Positions 15,993 to 24,607 of a DNA stretch of 36,542 bases are shown here, piece by piece. The number at the start of each line of letters is the position of its first letter. Within the stretch, counting starts at the first letter, position 1. The notes under the pieces are model-generated. The model had not been told where the DNA came from. It did no database searches and saw only the letters and a program-made list of their open reading frames with translations. The position numbers and the translations under genes were made by a program. This DNA is from Olsenella sp. Marseille-P4559 (GTDB lineage: Bacteria > Actinomycetota > Coriobacteriia > Coriobacteriales > Atopobiaceae): positions 634,843-671,384 of the forward strand of contig NZ_LR027573.1 of NCBI RefSeq assembly GCF_900605015.1. Direction: 5' to 3'.

Positions 15993-16649
15993 CTACGCCC
16001 TCATGACGTCAATCCAGCCCTTCAGATGGGCGACAAACTTGTCGTAGGTCATCAAGGGATCCGGTTCTTCGACAACACCGTTTTCCAAATCGACAACTGC
16101 AACCCATACGGCCTGGTAGACTCTCTCGCGAAGCAATCTTTTGCCTAGGATGGTGAATCGCTCGACATAAGATGAGTCTTCGAACTCCTTGTCAAACGCA
16201 TAGCGTGACTTCGCGCCAATCTTTGATGGTCTTGTGCTCTCGGGGGTCTTGCGAACCAGCAGTACATAGCCGAAGTTGGGAGGAAGGTCATTCGGCTCGA
16301 GGAGGTGGTTGTGAGTAGCGTAGTCCACATCGGAAGCACTCCCCAGGGCCTCCTCCGCCCGGTTGTTTGCGTTGTTCCCAAAGCTGCTGCTGATGCTTTT
16401 CAGTTCGATTGCTGCGACAAGGACCCCATCCTCGAACGCGGTGATATCCCACTTCTTGGAGGGGCGGAACCATCCGGGAAGGGTCACGTTAACGTCATCG
16501 AGGAAGATGTCGTTCCGGTTATAGCCCACCTGCTCCATGTCCTCGGCGATTTTCATTGCTAGAGGCGCGATGTGTCTCCCACTTTGCGTCCCCTTAATCA
16601 CCGCGTAGTTCACGCAGTCGAGAACCGCGTCCTTCACGTCATCACGCAT
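15993..16649 (-). CDS. XhoI/PaeR7I-type restriction endonuclease
   Basis: A type II endonuclease of the XhoI/PaeR7I family, whose known members cut CTCGAG. Family blocks visible are LPGWFRPSKKWDITAFEDG, the probable catalytic acidic stretch in VAAIELKSISSSFGNN, and NNRAEEALGSASDVDYAT. The preferred start is ATG 16649 (MRDDVKDAVLDC), overlapping the methyltransferase stop by 8 bases; a GTG at 16700 would overlap by 59 bases. From 16649 it has 218 residues, a little shorter than PaeR7I. It is downstream of its methyltransferase on the same strand, so protection would be made first. Confidence 0.85.
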   Translation of the reverse strand: MRDDVKDAVLDCVNYAVIKGTQSGRHIAPLAMKIAEDMEQVGYNRNDIFLDDVNVTLPGWFRPSKKWDITAFEDGVLVAAIELKSISSSFGNNANNRAEEALGSASDVDYATHNHLLEPNDLPPNFGYVLLVRKTPESTRPSKIGAKSRYAFDKEFEDSSYVERFTILGKRLLRERVYQAVWVAVVDLENGVVEEPDPLMTYDKFVAHLKGWIDVMRA

Positions 16650-18243
16650 GGATGGCCCCCAGCCCGTACGCTCGTCGGCTTGCATTGTTTGCACGAACAC
16701 GGTCTCCGGCGGCGAACGCCTCGGTCAGCTCGTGCTTTGTGTCGTCGTCAACCTCATCGGCCCGGGGAATGTGCACCATTCGCAGGTACTGAGCCTGGAA
16801 GCGCAACGTCGACCCACGCATCTTCACCCCGAAGGCGTCCACGTAACCCTCGACGAGGTCGCTCATCATGAGGCCGCCGAGCGCCCGAACATCCCACTCT
16901 GTCGACGTCATCCAATAGCAGTTGTGGTGGGGATAGCGCGAACCGTCACTGTACACGGGGTCTGATTTCGCCGCCATATCGGGGAAGAGAAGCATCTCCT
17001 TCCCCAAAAGGTTGTGGTCTGGCTTGTCGAGCGTCCGGTACCACGAGTCGGGATGGTCCCTCGCAACCCTGCGATGTCTGAGCCTCTCCTCGTTCTCCTC
17101 AAAGTATCTCTTCAGCCTCGGGAAGTCATCAAGGTCTACGAGGGTTCCGTCATCGTTCCATGGATTCACGAGGCACTTCTTTACGTCACGCCTGCCAGCG
17201 CGCCAGTCACGCATGAAGAAGAGGGGCATCATGCGATCATGCTCTACAAGATTGGGGTCCTCTGTTATGTAGACCTCATCGCATCCCGAGGCGATGCCGA
17301 TGCCCAGCCTGATGCCCGCATCTTCCAAGGTCGGAAATTTACTGGCCAGGTCATCAAGCACTTTGAGACGCTCGGGCGGCGCCAAGGGTATTGACGACGC
17401 CCCCGAAAGGGGGGGCAGGGTTCCAGCGGAGGCATTAGTCAAACCAGCCAAGCCACCCTCTCCAAGCAGCCATGCTTTTGCAGCCGAGGTATCATCCCGA
17501 GAGAACTGAGCCTCGCAGTCCATGTATCGGATTGCCCTTCCAGCCCCTCTTTTGAGTAGGGAAATAGCCGGATAGGCGGCGACCTCATCCTCGAAGGCAT
17601 CAACGCCATGCATCCGGACGTGGGCATCGAGGCTAAAGCCCTTCGAGACGAACGAACGAAGACGGGATCCGTATCGATTCTGGAGCCAGCGGTCCGCACA
17701 GATGAAGCAGAGGGATCCGTCTTCCGTCAGCGCACTAAGCCCCTTCTCGAAGAAACCGACGTAGAGATCAGACCCCATCGTGCAGCACGAGAGCCTTTGC
17801 GCATAGAGTTCGCGTCGTTCCTTCGGAATCAAAGTCGCCCGAACGTAGGGCGGGTTCCCAACCACCCAGCGCGCCGAAGGTGCGTCGGAGAGGAGGAAGT
17901 CTCCTTCTGACACCCAGACATCCGCGAGGCCCTTCGACTGCTCCGAAGCGAGACCATAGCCTTCGAGAACATCGCGAACGGCACGCCTGCTCTTGTCCAC
18001 GGATACAGGGTCGAGGTCATAAGCGCGGATGCATCCCTCTAAGGTGCCAATGGACAGTCTGCCCTCGCGGCTCGCGCTTTCACAGAGACGCTCCGTCATG
18101 CACCGTAAGAATGCGCCATCGCCACACGAAGGTTCTATTGCGCAGTAGGATGCAAGGCTTCGCTCCGAGGTGTAGCCAGCAATATCCAAAACAAAATCGG
18201 CGACCCAATCTTTTGTAAAGACCACGCCTGGACTTGACAGCAC
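16642..18243 (-). CDS. N6-adenine DNA methyltransferase of the XhoI/PaeR7I system
   Basis: A 533-residue modification methylase, about the length of M.PaeR7I. The SAM-binding motif is in IEPSCGDGAFLRCM near residue 40, and the catalytic NPPYVR, typical of N6-adenine methylation, is in RWVVGNPPYVRATL. The C-terminal half, which includes KPDHNLLGKEMLLFPDMA, would be the target-recognition region. Start at GTG 18243, 5 bases behind AGGAAGG. It is read immediately before the endonuclease gene, as expected for co-expression. It should methylate the adenine in CTCGAG if the specificity follows the family. Confidence 0.88.
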   Translation of the reverse strand: MLSSPGVVFTKDWVADFVLDIAGYTSERSLASYCAIEPSCGDGAFLRCMTERLCESASREGRLSIGTLEGCIRAYDLDPVSVDKSRRAVRDVLEGYGLASEQSKGLADVWVSEGDFLLSDAPSARWVVGNPPYVRATLIPKERRELYAQRLSCCTMGSDLYVGFFEKGLSALTEDGSLCFICADRWLQNRYGSRLRSFVSKGFSLDAHVRMHGVDAFEDEVAAYPAISLLKRGAGRAIRYMDCEAQFSRDDTSAAKAWLLGEGGLAGLTNASAGTLPPLSGASSIPLAPPERLKVLDDLASKFPTLEDAGIRLGIGIASGCDEVYITEDPNLVEHDRMMPLFFMRDWRAGRRDVKKCLVNPWNDDGTLVDLDDFPRLKRYFEENEERLRHRRVARDHPDSWYRTLDKPDHNLLGKEMLLFPDMAAKSDPVYSDGSRYPHHNCYWMTSTEWDVRALGGLMMSDLVEGYVDAFGVKMRGSTLRFQAQYLRMVHIPRADEVDDDTKHELTEAFAAGDRVRANNASRRAYGLGAIHA

Positions 18244-18273
18244 CTCTACCTTCCTCCGAATACGAAGCGAGCC

Positions 18274-18632
18274 ATCTTTGCCATGGGAACCATCATACCC
18301 GTGGCCCGCAGCAAGATTTTGGCTGAATCAGTGTTCGGGCGCGAGAAGCCCACAGAGGCTATCTTGGGTGTATCTGCCTGCATGAATATCATTCATTGGG
18401 CACATGTGACGGACAAGCAGAGAAGAACAAGGCGAGCGTCATCGGCGTCTGCCCGGACCGGGAAAGCCCCCTCTGGAAGATGGCGAGGGGTGCGCTCCAT
18501 GCTGCATCGGACCGGCTCAGCATCAGCTAGATTGATCTCAATTCCCGCTTCACCGAGTTTGCCGTAGCCGATGCACTTGTCGACGAGCTGCTTCGCAAGA
18601 AGGCAGACAGCTCGTCTCCCGGCAATGGTTGA
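18274..18632 (+). pseudogene. Degenerate second copy of an RpiR 3' end
   Basis: Bases 18423-18632 encode a close relative of the last 70 residues of the RpiR protein at 15191 (NKASVIGVCPDRESPLWKMA, FTEFAVADALVDELLRKKAD), ending at TGA 18630-18632. An in-frame TAG replaces a glutamine codon (CAG at 15874 in the other copy). A weaker resemblance (ATCTTT followed by ATACCCGTGG) begins near 18274, but the stretch between is not recognisable. It cannot make a regulator. The differences are mainly synonymous, so it looks like the remains of a paralogous gene, not a fresh duplication. It starts only 30 bases upstream of the methyltransferase start. Confidence 0.8.
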
Positions 18633-18646
18633 TTGGCTATGGCATC

Positions 18647-19612
18647 CTAGGCCAGGTTGCGCTCGATGGAGCCGTCCAGGAATCCCATCTCGTCTGCACT
18701 CAGCTCGAGTGTAGAGGCAGCACTGTTCTCGTGCGCCCTCCTAGGCGAGGAGCATCCCACAAGCGCCGTCGTGACGAATTCCTTCTGCATGGTCCAGGCA
18801 AGGGCCACCCGAGAGACCGGACATCCATGCTTTGCTGCTACGGAGTCCATATCCTGGAGCAGCCTCTGCACTTTCGAGAACAGGGGCTCCTTGAAGGCGG
18901 TATAGAACGTGTAGCGGATATCCTTCTCCTCGAAGTGCGGAAGCATCCTGAAGGCACCCGAGAGGATACCTCCGCCAAGCGTTCCGTAGGTCAGGGTTGC
19001 AAGGCCTCTCTCGTGTGCCCACTTCATGACCGTCTCATATGCTCTGTCCACCATGGAATACCTGAGCTCAACCGCATCGATTTTTGCATAGCGCATGCAT
19101 TCCTCAAGCTGCGGGATGCTAACGTTGCTGACACCGATATGGGAGATTTTCCCTTCCTCCAGGAGCCGGTTCAGCGTATCCATGGTCTCTGCCACAGGAA
19201 CCTTGTCATCTGGGTAGTGCATGAGGTAGAGGTCGATATGGTCGGTCTGGAGCCTCTCGAGCGATTCCTCGATCTCTCGCAGGATATCTTCCCTGCTATC
19301 GTCAATCACTCTCGCCCCGGTCTTGGCATCGCAGTAGTCGCCGAACTTCGTGACGAGAAATGCCTTCTCGCGGTAGCCGTCCTGAAGCGCCTTTCCGACC
19401 AGCTTCTCTGCAGAACCGCCCATTCCATAGACAGGTGCCGTATCAATCACATTGACGCCTTCGTCGAGAAGCGCCCTCAAGGTTTTGATGGAGCGTTCCT
19501 CTTCGGTCTCGCCGAAGACGAGGCCATAGGCATTCCTGCCACCCATGGCCCAGGTGCCAGCTCCCAAGACAGAAAGCTTTTCTCCGATACTCTTGCCAGT
19601 TCTATAGCGCAT
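18647..19612 (-). CDS. Aldo/keto reductase (NADP-dependent), last gene of the sugar operon
   Basis: A 321-residue aldo/keto reductase starting MRYRTGKSIGEKLSVLG at ATG 19612 behind GGAG. The catalytic tetrad is visible: Asp and Tyr in IDTAPVYGMGGSAEKLVG, Lys in FLVTKFGDY, His in YLMHYPDDKV. The C-terminal block VALAWTMQKEFVTTALVGCS and SSPRRAHEN is the usual cofactor phosphate site. It lies 40 bases downstream of the deoR-type gene on the same strand. It would oxidise or reduce a sugar or aldehyde intermediate of the pathway. Substrate not predictable. Confidence 0.85.
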   Translation of the reverse strand: MRYRTGKSIGEKLSVLGAGTWAMGGRNAYGLVFGETEEERSIKTLRALLDEGVNVIDTAPVYGMGGSAEKLVGKALQDGYREKAFLVTKFGDYCDAKTGARVIDDSREDILREIEESLERLQTDHIDLYLMHYPDDKVPVAETMDTLNRLLEEGKISHIGVSNVSIPQLEECMRYAKIDAVELRYSMVDRAYETVMKWAHERGLATLTYGTLGGGILSGAFRMLPHFEEKDIRYTFYTAFKEPLFSKVQRLLQDMDSVAAKHGCPVSRVALAWTMQKEFVTTALVGCSSPRRAHENSAASTLELSADEMGFLDGSIERNLA

Positions 19613-19652
19613 AGAAAGCTCCAATACAGTGATGAGACGCCACAAGGCGCTG

Positions 19653-20516
19653 CTACACTTCGTTGAATCTCGTGCGCTCTCTGCCGATGTCGCTATCAAC
19701 ATCCTGCCCAACGACCAGGTCTCCACCGATGAGCTCCAGCGTGGTGCCTGCATCTGAAGCTTCTATAGCTTCGCTCACTTTTCCATCAGGGTCGTAGTCC
19801 ATCACCATGGCATCGAAATCAGCAATGTCACCGAATTTGACAAAGCGTGGAGCTCTGACCTTCGAGGCATCCATCAGCATGATCCGGTCTCTTGCTTGTG
19901 CCAGGAAGCTGCGCTTCACTTCGGCGTTGCCCATAAATTCTGTCGTAAAGCCTTTGCCGGGAGTGAAAGCATCCGTCGCCAGAATGGCCTTATCCACGAA
20001 TATCTCTGACAGATTCCTCAGCGTCATCATGCCAGTGATATAGCGGTGGTTCTTTCTCAGGTGGCCGCCGAGGCAGATGACATCAGCATGGGGAAGGTTT
20101 GAGTCGGCATATGTCGCTATGGAAAGGTCGCTTGTCACGATGGTGATATCGCGCTTGTCGGCAAGGGCACGCACAAATTCAAAGGTCGTCGTACCAGTAT
20201 CGACCATCAAAGACTCGCCATCAGATATAAGCCCAGCCGCTTTGGAGGCAATCGCACGCTTGGCAGCTGAATTGACATTCATGCGCTGGTCCGGATAAGA
20301 AATCGTGATAGTTCGCATAATTGATACGGCGCCGCCACGTGTCCTGCGGAGCTTGCCTGCATCCTCGAGCTTCTTCAGGTCGCTCCTGACGGTCACTTCC
20401 GACACATCAAACTCCCTGCAAAGATCAGCGACGAGAACCGTGGATTTATGCTCAAGCTCTTCCATGATTCTGGCCCGCCGTTCATCGGCTAGCATTTTGT
20501 CCTGCTGACGGCTCAT
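19653..20516 (-). CDS. DeoR-family transcriptional regulator
   Basis: A 287-residue repressor of the DeoR/GlpR type. The N-terminal winged HTH is in DERRARIMEELEHKSTVLVA and FDVSEVTVRSDLKKLEDAGK, followed by LRRTRGGAVS. The C-terminal DeoRC sensor domain has SLMVDTGTTTFEFVRALADK, ITIVTSDLSIA and KAILATDAFTPGKGFTTEF; such domains bind phosphorylated sugars. It is inside the operon it probably controls, two genes from the end. Its likely operator is the AT-rich region at 28626-28931, which contains inverted TTTCGTTT motifs of the kind bound by this family. Confidence 0.88.
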   Translation of the reverse strand: MSRQQDKMLADERRARIMEELEHKSTVLVADLCREFDVSEVTVRSDLKKLEDAGKLRRTRGGAVSIMRTITISYPDQRMNVNSAAKRAIASKAAGLISDGESLMVDTGTTTFEFVRALADKRDITIVTSDLSIATYADSNLPHADVICLGGHLRKNHRYITGMMTLRNLSEIFVDKAILATDAFTPGKGFTTEFMGNAEVKRSFLAQARDRIMLMDASKVRAPRFVKFGDIADFDAMVMDYDPDGKVSEAIEASDAGTTLELIGGDLVVGQDVDSDIGRERTRFNEV

Positions 20517-20567
20517 CAGGATACCTCCATAGCATCGAGCCCCTATCGGCTCAGATTATCGCGCATA

Positions 20568-21437
20568 TCACTTGAACCACTCATCGCAATAATCCGGATG
20601 AAAGGTATACTCGGTCGTCGTATCCATTGCGTCGAGAGCCGCCATCGCCTCGTCGCCAAGCGAGAAATCGAAAATTTCCGCGTCCGACTTGACTCGCTCT
20701 GGATGAATGGATTTCGGCAGGGGCAGGAACCCTTTCTGAAGGGACCACCTGACACATATTTGGCCAATATCTTTGCCTTGACGACCAGCGATGTCTTTCA
20801 GCTGCTGGCTCGAGAAGGCCCTGCCTCTCATAAGGGGTGCCCAAGCCTCAAGCTGTATATTGCGTTCCCGGCAGTACTGCACCGCTTCGCGCTGCTGATA
20901 TGACGGATTGAGCTCTAACTGATCGACCATCGGCAAGATGTCTGCCTTCTGGGCCAATGCGTCGAGATGATGGGGCAAGAAGTTGCTGACGCCAATTGCA
21001 CGTATAGCTCCATCCGAATAGAGCTTCTCGAACGCTCTCCAGGTGTCCCAGATTCTTTCATGCCAACTATCCCGATACCCCGGGCAGATAGGCCAATGAA
21101 TCAGGTAGAGATCAAGATAGTCTGTCTCGAGCCATTTGCAGCTGCGCTCAAACGCTGCAAGAGTCTCTTCGTAGCCCTGGTCATCGTTCCAGAGCTTGCT
21201 CGTAATGAAGAGATCGCCGCGGGAAATGCCGCTTTCCGCCACAGCCTGTCCAACCATCTCCTCGTTGTGATACGAAGTGGCAGTATCGATATGCCGAAAC
21301 CCGAGAGACAGAGCGGCAAGCACTGCACCCTTTCCCGTCTCATCGGCTGGCATCTTGTAGGTTCCGTATCCAATGCACGGGATGCGGACGCCGTTGGAGA
21401 GCGTGTAGGTATCGTTCTTGTCCTTCAGATCAATCAT
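20568..21437 (-). CDS. Aldo/keto reductase, 2,5-diketo-D-gluconate reductase type
   Basis: A 289-residue aldo/keto reductase. Start at ATG 21437 (MIDLKDKNDTYTLSNGVRIP), overlapping the previous stop by 8 bases, so translation is coupled. Catalytic residues are Asp and Tyr in HIDTATSYHNEEMVG, Lys in ITSKLWND, His in YLIHWPICPGY. GVSNFLPHHLDAL and LPKSIHPERVKSD are family signatures. It is the second reductase type in this operon, with only distant similarity to the one at 18647. It probably handles a keto-sugar or aldehyde made by the operon's other enzymes. Confidence 0.87.
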   Translation of the reverse strand: MIDLKDKNDTYTLSNGVRIPCIGYGTYKMPADETGKGAVLAALSLGFRHIDTATSYHNEEMVGQAVAESGISRGDLFITSKLWNDDQGYEETLAAFERSCKWLETDYLDLYLIHWPICPGYRDSWHERIWDTWRAFEKLYSDGAIRAIGVSNFLPHHLDALAQKADILPMVDQLELNPSYQQREAVQYCRERNIQLEAWAPLMRGRAFSSQQLKDIAGRQGKDIGQICVRWSLQKGFLPLPKSIHPERVKSDAEIFDFSLGDEAMAALDAMDTTTEYTFHPDYCDEWFK

Positions 21438-22053
21438 CTGCACACACCTTCCTGAACAGCTCGAATGCATTGGTTACTTCACCAGGTCCTATTCCGCCCT
21501 CACGCATGTCGCACAGCTCTTCAACGGCTTTCTTGGCCGTCTTAACCGGCACCGCTGAGTCAGCATGTTCGAAGGTGGATTCATCTCCAAAGGCAATCAC
21601 ATAATGAATTGGCACCTCATCGCCCAGGGTCTTCCTCAGAAACTGCTTCTGCTGCGCAACCAAAGCCAAGGGCGAAGGCATTCGCACCGTTTTTCCCTGC
21701 CGCGTTACCTTCCAGTTGCCATTGCCGACTGCAGAGACGACATCGCCGCTGTATGGCATCAAACAGATTGAGATAAAGCCATGCTCGCTGAATACCGTCA
21801 CGAAATCCGCCAGCTTTGCACCCTTCTTGCCAACCGCCGCGTTGTAGACGATGCGATGACTTCCGACCTTGCTCTTCAAGTATGAAGACGTCGAAAGATC
21901 GTGCTGGAATCTCATGTGCCAGAAGTACTCAAGAAAGCTGGAAAACAGCTCCTGATATATGGTCCCCCTGTACGAGGGCCATAGCTGGATGCCTTGAGCA
22001 GCAATGAGCGCAACCAGCACTGCCACGAGGGCAGCCAAGACAGTCGAATCCAT
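21430..22053 (-). CDS. Membrane-anchored NERD-like protein with degenerate active site
   Basis: A 207-residue protein. Residues 3-22 (STVLAALVAVLVALIAAQGI) form an N-terminal membrane anchor, and the rest is soluble. The order of features resembles the NERD (nuclease-related) domain: HRIVYNAAV, LADFVTVFSEHGFISICLMP, YSGDVVSAVGNGNWKV, then SPLALVAQQKQFLRKTL. In NERD proteins the strand before YSG carries the E-x-K nuclease pair; here the aligned positions read C-L-M, so cleavage is unlikely. The family call is my own alignment by eye. It sits 9 bases after the alcohol dehydrogenase and overlaps the aldo/keto reductase, so it is a full member of the sugar operon. Its job there is unknown. Confidence 0.5.
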   Translation of the reverse strand: MDSTVLAALVAVLVALIAAQGIQLWPSYRGTIYQELFSSFLEYFWHMRFQHDLSTSSYLKSKVGSHRIVYNAAVGKKGAKLADFVTVFSEHGFISICLMPYSGDVVSAVGNGNWKVTRQGKTVRMPSPLALVAQQKQFLRKTLGDEVPIHYVIAFGDESTFEHADSAVPVKTAKKAVEELCDMREGGIGPGEVTNAFELFRKVCADD

Positions 22054-22062
22054 CGGATTCCT

Positions 22063-23214
22063 TTACCTATAGATTTCTTTGTACAGCTCGATAATGTCTT
22101 GCTTGCTTGGCTGCCGCCACGTATTCTGCGGGCTTCCGCTTGCAAGAGCGTCATCGGCCATCTTTTCAAGGACGCTGCAATAGGCACCCCGCTCGATGCC
22201 AAGCTCGGACATTGTCGGAATCTGGAGTTCAATCAGCAGCGCATGAATCCTTTCAATCAACGACTCAGCAGCCGCATTGTCATTCGCATCGCTTGCAATT
22301 CCGCAATAGCGAGCAACTGCAGCAAACCTCCCGGGTGCACCAGTAAGCGCAAAACGAAGGCACGCTTCCATAAGCAGTGCATTGGAGAGCCCATGAGGCA
22401 CATGGAACATGGCGCCAATAGGCCTCGACATGCCATGAATGATTGTGACTGATGCATTGTTGAAACCAATGCCAGCCTGCAAAGCAGCCAATGACATTGC
22501 AGAACGTGCACTCAGATCATCCGGCGTCTCACAGCACTTGCCGAGATTCTCGAGAATCAGTTTGGCTGCAGACAGAGAAAACACTTCGGAAAGCGCCTGG
22601 GCCTTGCGGGAGGTATACGATTCGATGGCATGACAGAGGGCGTCAAGGCCTGTGGTTGCAGTGACTCCATGTGGAGCGCTTTTCGTAAATGCCGGATCGA
22701 TCACCGCAACATCGGGGATGAGCGATTCGCTGGCAATGAGCATCTTCACCTGCGCGGCGGTATCCGTGATGATGGTAAACTGCGTCGCTTCTGAACCTGT
22801 CCCCGCTGTTGTAGGTATGGCTACCATTGGGCACGCTGGCCTCGTGAACCTCTTTCCCATGAAGTCAGAGATCTTGCCTTCATAGCCATTCATAAGTGCA
22901 ATCGCCTTCATGGCATCCATAGGCGAACCGCCGCCAAGGGCAATCAGGAAGTTGCATTCATCCGAGGCAAAACGTCTGACTCCTTTATGGACCACGGTGT
23001 CTGTCGGCTCTGCATTGACCTCGTCGTATACGGAATATTGCACTCCGGATGCATCGAGGGCTTCTGTCAGCATCTGCAGGTTGCCAAGTTCTTTCATGAC
23101 AGCATCTGTAACGATGAGCGCTTTCGATCCGCAACGGGCAAAGGCCGGGGCCGCTTTAGCCAATGCGCCTTCGCCATTGATGATTTTCTTTGGTACGAGG
23201 AATTCGCGTGCCAT
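22063..23214 (-). CDS. Iron-containing alcohol dehydrogenase
   Basis: A 383-residue group III dehydrogenase starting MAREFLVPKKIINGEGALAK at ATG 23214. The NAD-binding GGGSPMDAMKAIAL and TTAGTGSEATQF are present. Metal ligands are Asp and His in TGLDALCHAIESYTS, then His residues in IIHGMSRPIGAMFHVPHGLS. All four ligand positions are retained. It would interconvert an alcohol or polyol and the corresponding aldehyde or ketone with NAD(H), perhaps the aldolase product as in fucO-type pathways. The upstream neighbour is a decayed membrane gene, downstream is the NERD-like protein. Confidence 0.9.
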   Translation of the reverse strand: MAREFLVPKKIINGEGALAKAAPAFARCGSKALIVTDAVMKELGNLQMLTEALDASGVQYSVYDEVNAEPTDTVVHKGVRRFASDECNFLIALGGGSPMDAMKAIALMNGYEGKISDFMGKRFTRPACPMVAIPTTAGTGSEATQFTIITDTAAQVKMLIASESLIPDVAVIDPAFTKSAPHGVTATTGLDALCHAIESYTSRKAQALSEVFSLSAAKLILENLGKCCETPDDLSARSAMSLAALQAGIGFNNASVTIIHGMSRPIGAMFHVPHGLSNALLMEACLRFALTGAPGRFAAVARYCGIASDANDNAAAESLIERIHALLIELQIPTMSELGIERGAYCSVLEKMADDALASGSPQNTWRQPSKQDIIELYKEIYR

Positions 23215-23235
23215 AAACGACACTTCCAATCTTGG

Positions 23236-23540
23236 CTAGTTTCCGAATACAAGAACATGCAGCGGCTCCTGAAGGAACCTGTTGACGAGATTAATGACGT
23301 GCCCAAGGAACAGGGCGGAGACCACTGTTGCCAGTCCAAAACCAGCAAGACTGCCGAGCATGCAGATTGAAAGCAGCACAGCGCTGCAGCACCCAGCCCA
23401 CTCTTTGTCTGGACGACAATGCCGGCAGCCAGTGCAAGAAGCCCAATGCAATAGATGCGACTCTCAGCACGAGACGCGTCAGTGCGGATTTCTTTTCCGT
23501 ACCATCAAGGCAGCTCTCGTCATTGTGTGTCCGACTCTGA
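23236..23540 (-). pseudogene. YczE/YitT-like membrane protein remnant
   Basis: Three frames must be joined to read this segment: KKSALTRLVLRVASIALGFL, then ALAAGIVVQTKSGLGA, then AVLLSICMLGSLAGFGLATV with VSALFLGHVINLVNRFLQ, ending at TAG 23236. The opening and closing blocks resemble the first and last membrane segments of YczE-like proteins, but the middle of the usual 200-220 residue protein is missing. Two frameshifts plus an internal deletion make it a pseudogene. It lies between the kinase and dehydrogenase genes and may have been a transporter of the operon. Confidence 0.5.
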
Positions 23541-23549
23541 GACGAGGCG

Positions 23550-24584
23550 CTATGCACGTGCTACCATCTCGCCATAACGCGATTTCTCGTCTTCGATAAA
23601 TTCGGCGACCTCTTGTGCCGTCGGCAAAGAATCAGAGCAGTTGTTGCTCCTCACCATCATCGATGCTTCGGCAGAACCGAATTCCAGACAACGAGCAATA
23701 TCCCATCCTTGGAAAAGACCATAGAGGAAGCCTGAGCCATAGCCATCTCCTCCCCCAAAGCCCTTTCTGGCCTCTACCGGGAATGGCTTTATCGAATAGC
23801 TCTTGCCATCGCCCGTATAGGCCGTTGATCCCTGCATTCCATGCTTGATGACAACGATTGTTACGCCTCTGCTCCGCCAATAGGATGCGCTCTGCGTATC
23901 GTCCATGCCCGGTGATACGAGATGCTCCATCAGGTCAAATTCTTCACGCGATCCCATGATGATATCTGCCTCTTTGGCGACAGCAGAATAGTAGATTGAG
24001 ATCGTATCGTCATTTTCCCAGTTATATGGGCGGTAGTCGATATCAAAGATGACCTTTGTGCCAAGTCTCTTCGCAAGAAGAGCAGCCTTGAGGGCGGCTT
24101 CCCTAGATGGGCTGGACGCTAATGCCGTACCGGAAATGAGGATGGCCTTTGCTCTGCCAATATAGTCAGGATCGATGTCATCGACACCCAGCTTCAGATC
24201 GGCAGCATCGTTTCTATACATGAGAATGTCAGACTTTGACGGGCCCATCATCTCCGTGAATGTAAGGCCCAGCTTCTCTCCGTGAGTACATCTCGTAATA
24301 TGCGATGTGTCGATACCCAGTCGATTGAAGTAGTCCGATGCAAAGTCACCGAATTGGTCATCGGATATCTTTGCAAAGAAGCCTGCCTTCATGCCATGAT
24401 GCGTAATCCCAACTGCAATATTTGCTGGAGATCCGCCAATGAACATCTCGAAATAGTGCACATCCTTGAGGGGCTTGAATTCCTCCTTGATAGCATCGCT
24501 ATACGCAGGGTTGAAATCGAGGGCAATCCTGCCGAGGCAGATGATATCGAGTGGCCGCGATGCATCATAGCCGAACAGATCCAT
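23550..24584 (-). CDS. PfkB-family kinase, IolC (5-dehydro-2-deoxygluconokinase) type
   Basis: A kinase of about 344 residues. Start chosen at ATG 24584 (MDLFGYDASRPLDIICLGRI), behind GGAGG; an in-frame ATG 12 bases earlier is possible. PfkB blocks are FIGGSPANIAVGITHHGMKA, ILMYRNDAADLKL, ISGTALASSPSREAALKA, FDIDYRPYNWEND, and the catalytic GFGGGDGYGSGFLYGL, which keeps the Asp but has GGGDGYG where IolC usually has GAGDSYA. These are IolC hallmarks rather than LacC or FruK ones. With the RpiB-like isomerase and class II aldolase next to it, it probably phosphorylates a sugar phosphate or deoxy-keto acid before aldol cleavage. No other inositol genes are here. Confidence 0.8.
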   Translation of the reverse strand: MDLFGYDASRPLDIICLGRIALDFNPAYSDAIKEEFKPLKDVHYFEMFIGGSPANIAVGITHHGMKAGFFAKISDDQFGDFASDYFNRLGIDTSHITRCTHGEKLGLTFTEMMGPSKSDILMYRNDAADLKLGVDDIDPDYIGRAKAILISGTALASSPSREAALKAALLAKRLGTKVIFDIDYRPYNWENDDTISIYYSAVAKEADIIMGSREEFDLMEHLVSPGMDDTQSASYWRSRGVTIVVIKHGMQGSTAYTGDGKSYSIKPFPVEARKGFGGGDGYGSGFLYGLFQGWDIARCLEFGSAEASMMVRSNNCSDSLPTAQEVAEFIEDEKSRYGEMVARA

Positions 24585-24607
24585 GAGAGCCTCCATAATC
24601 TCACAGT

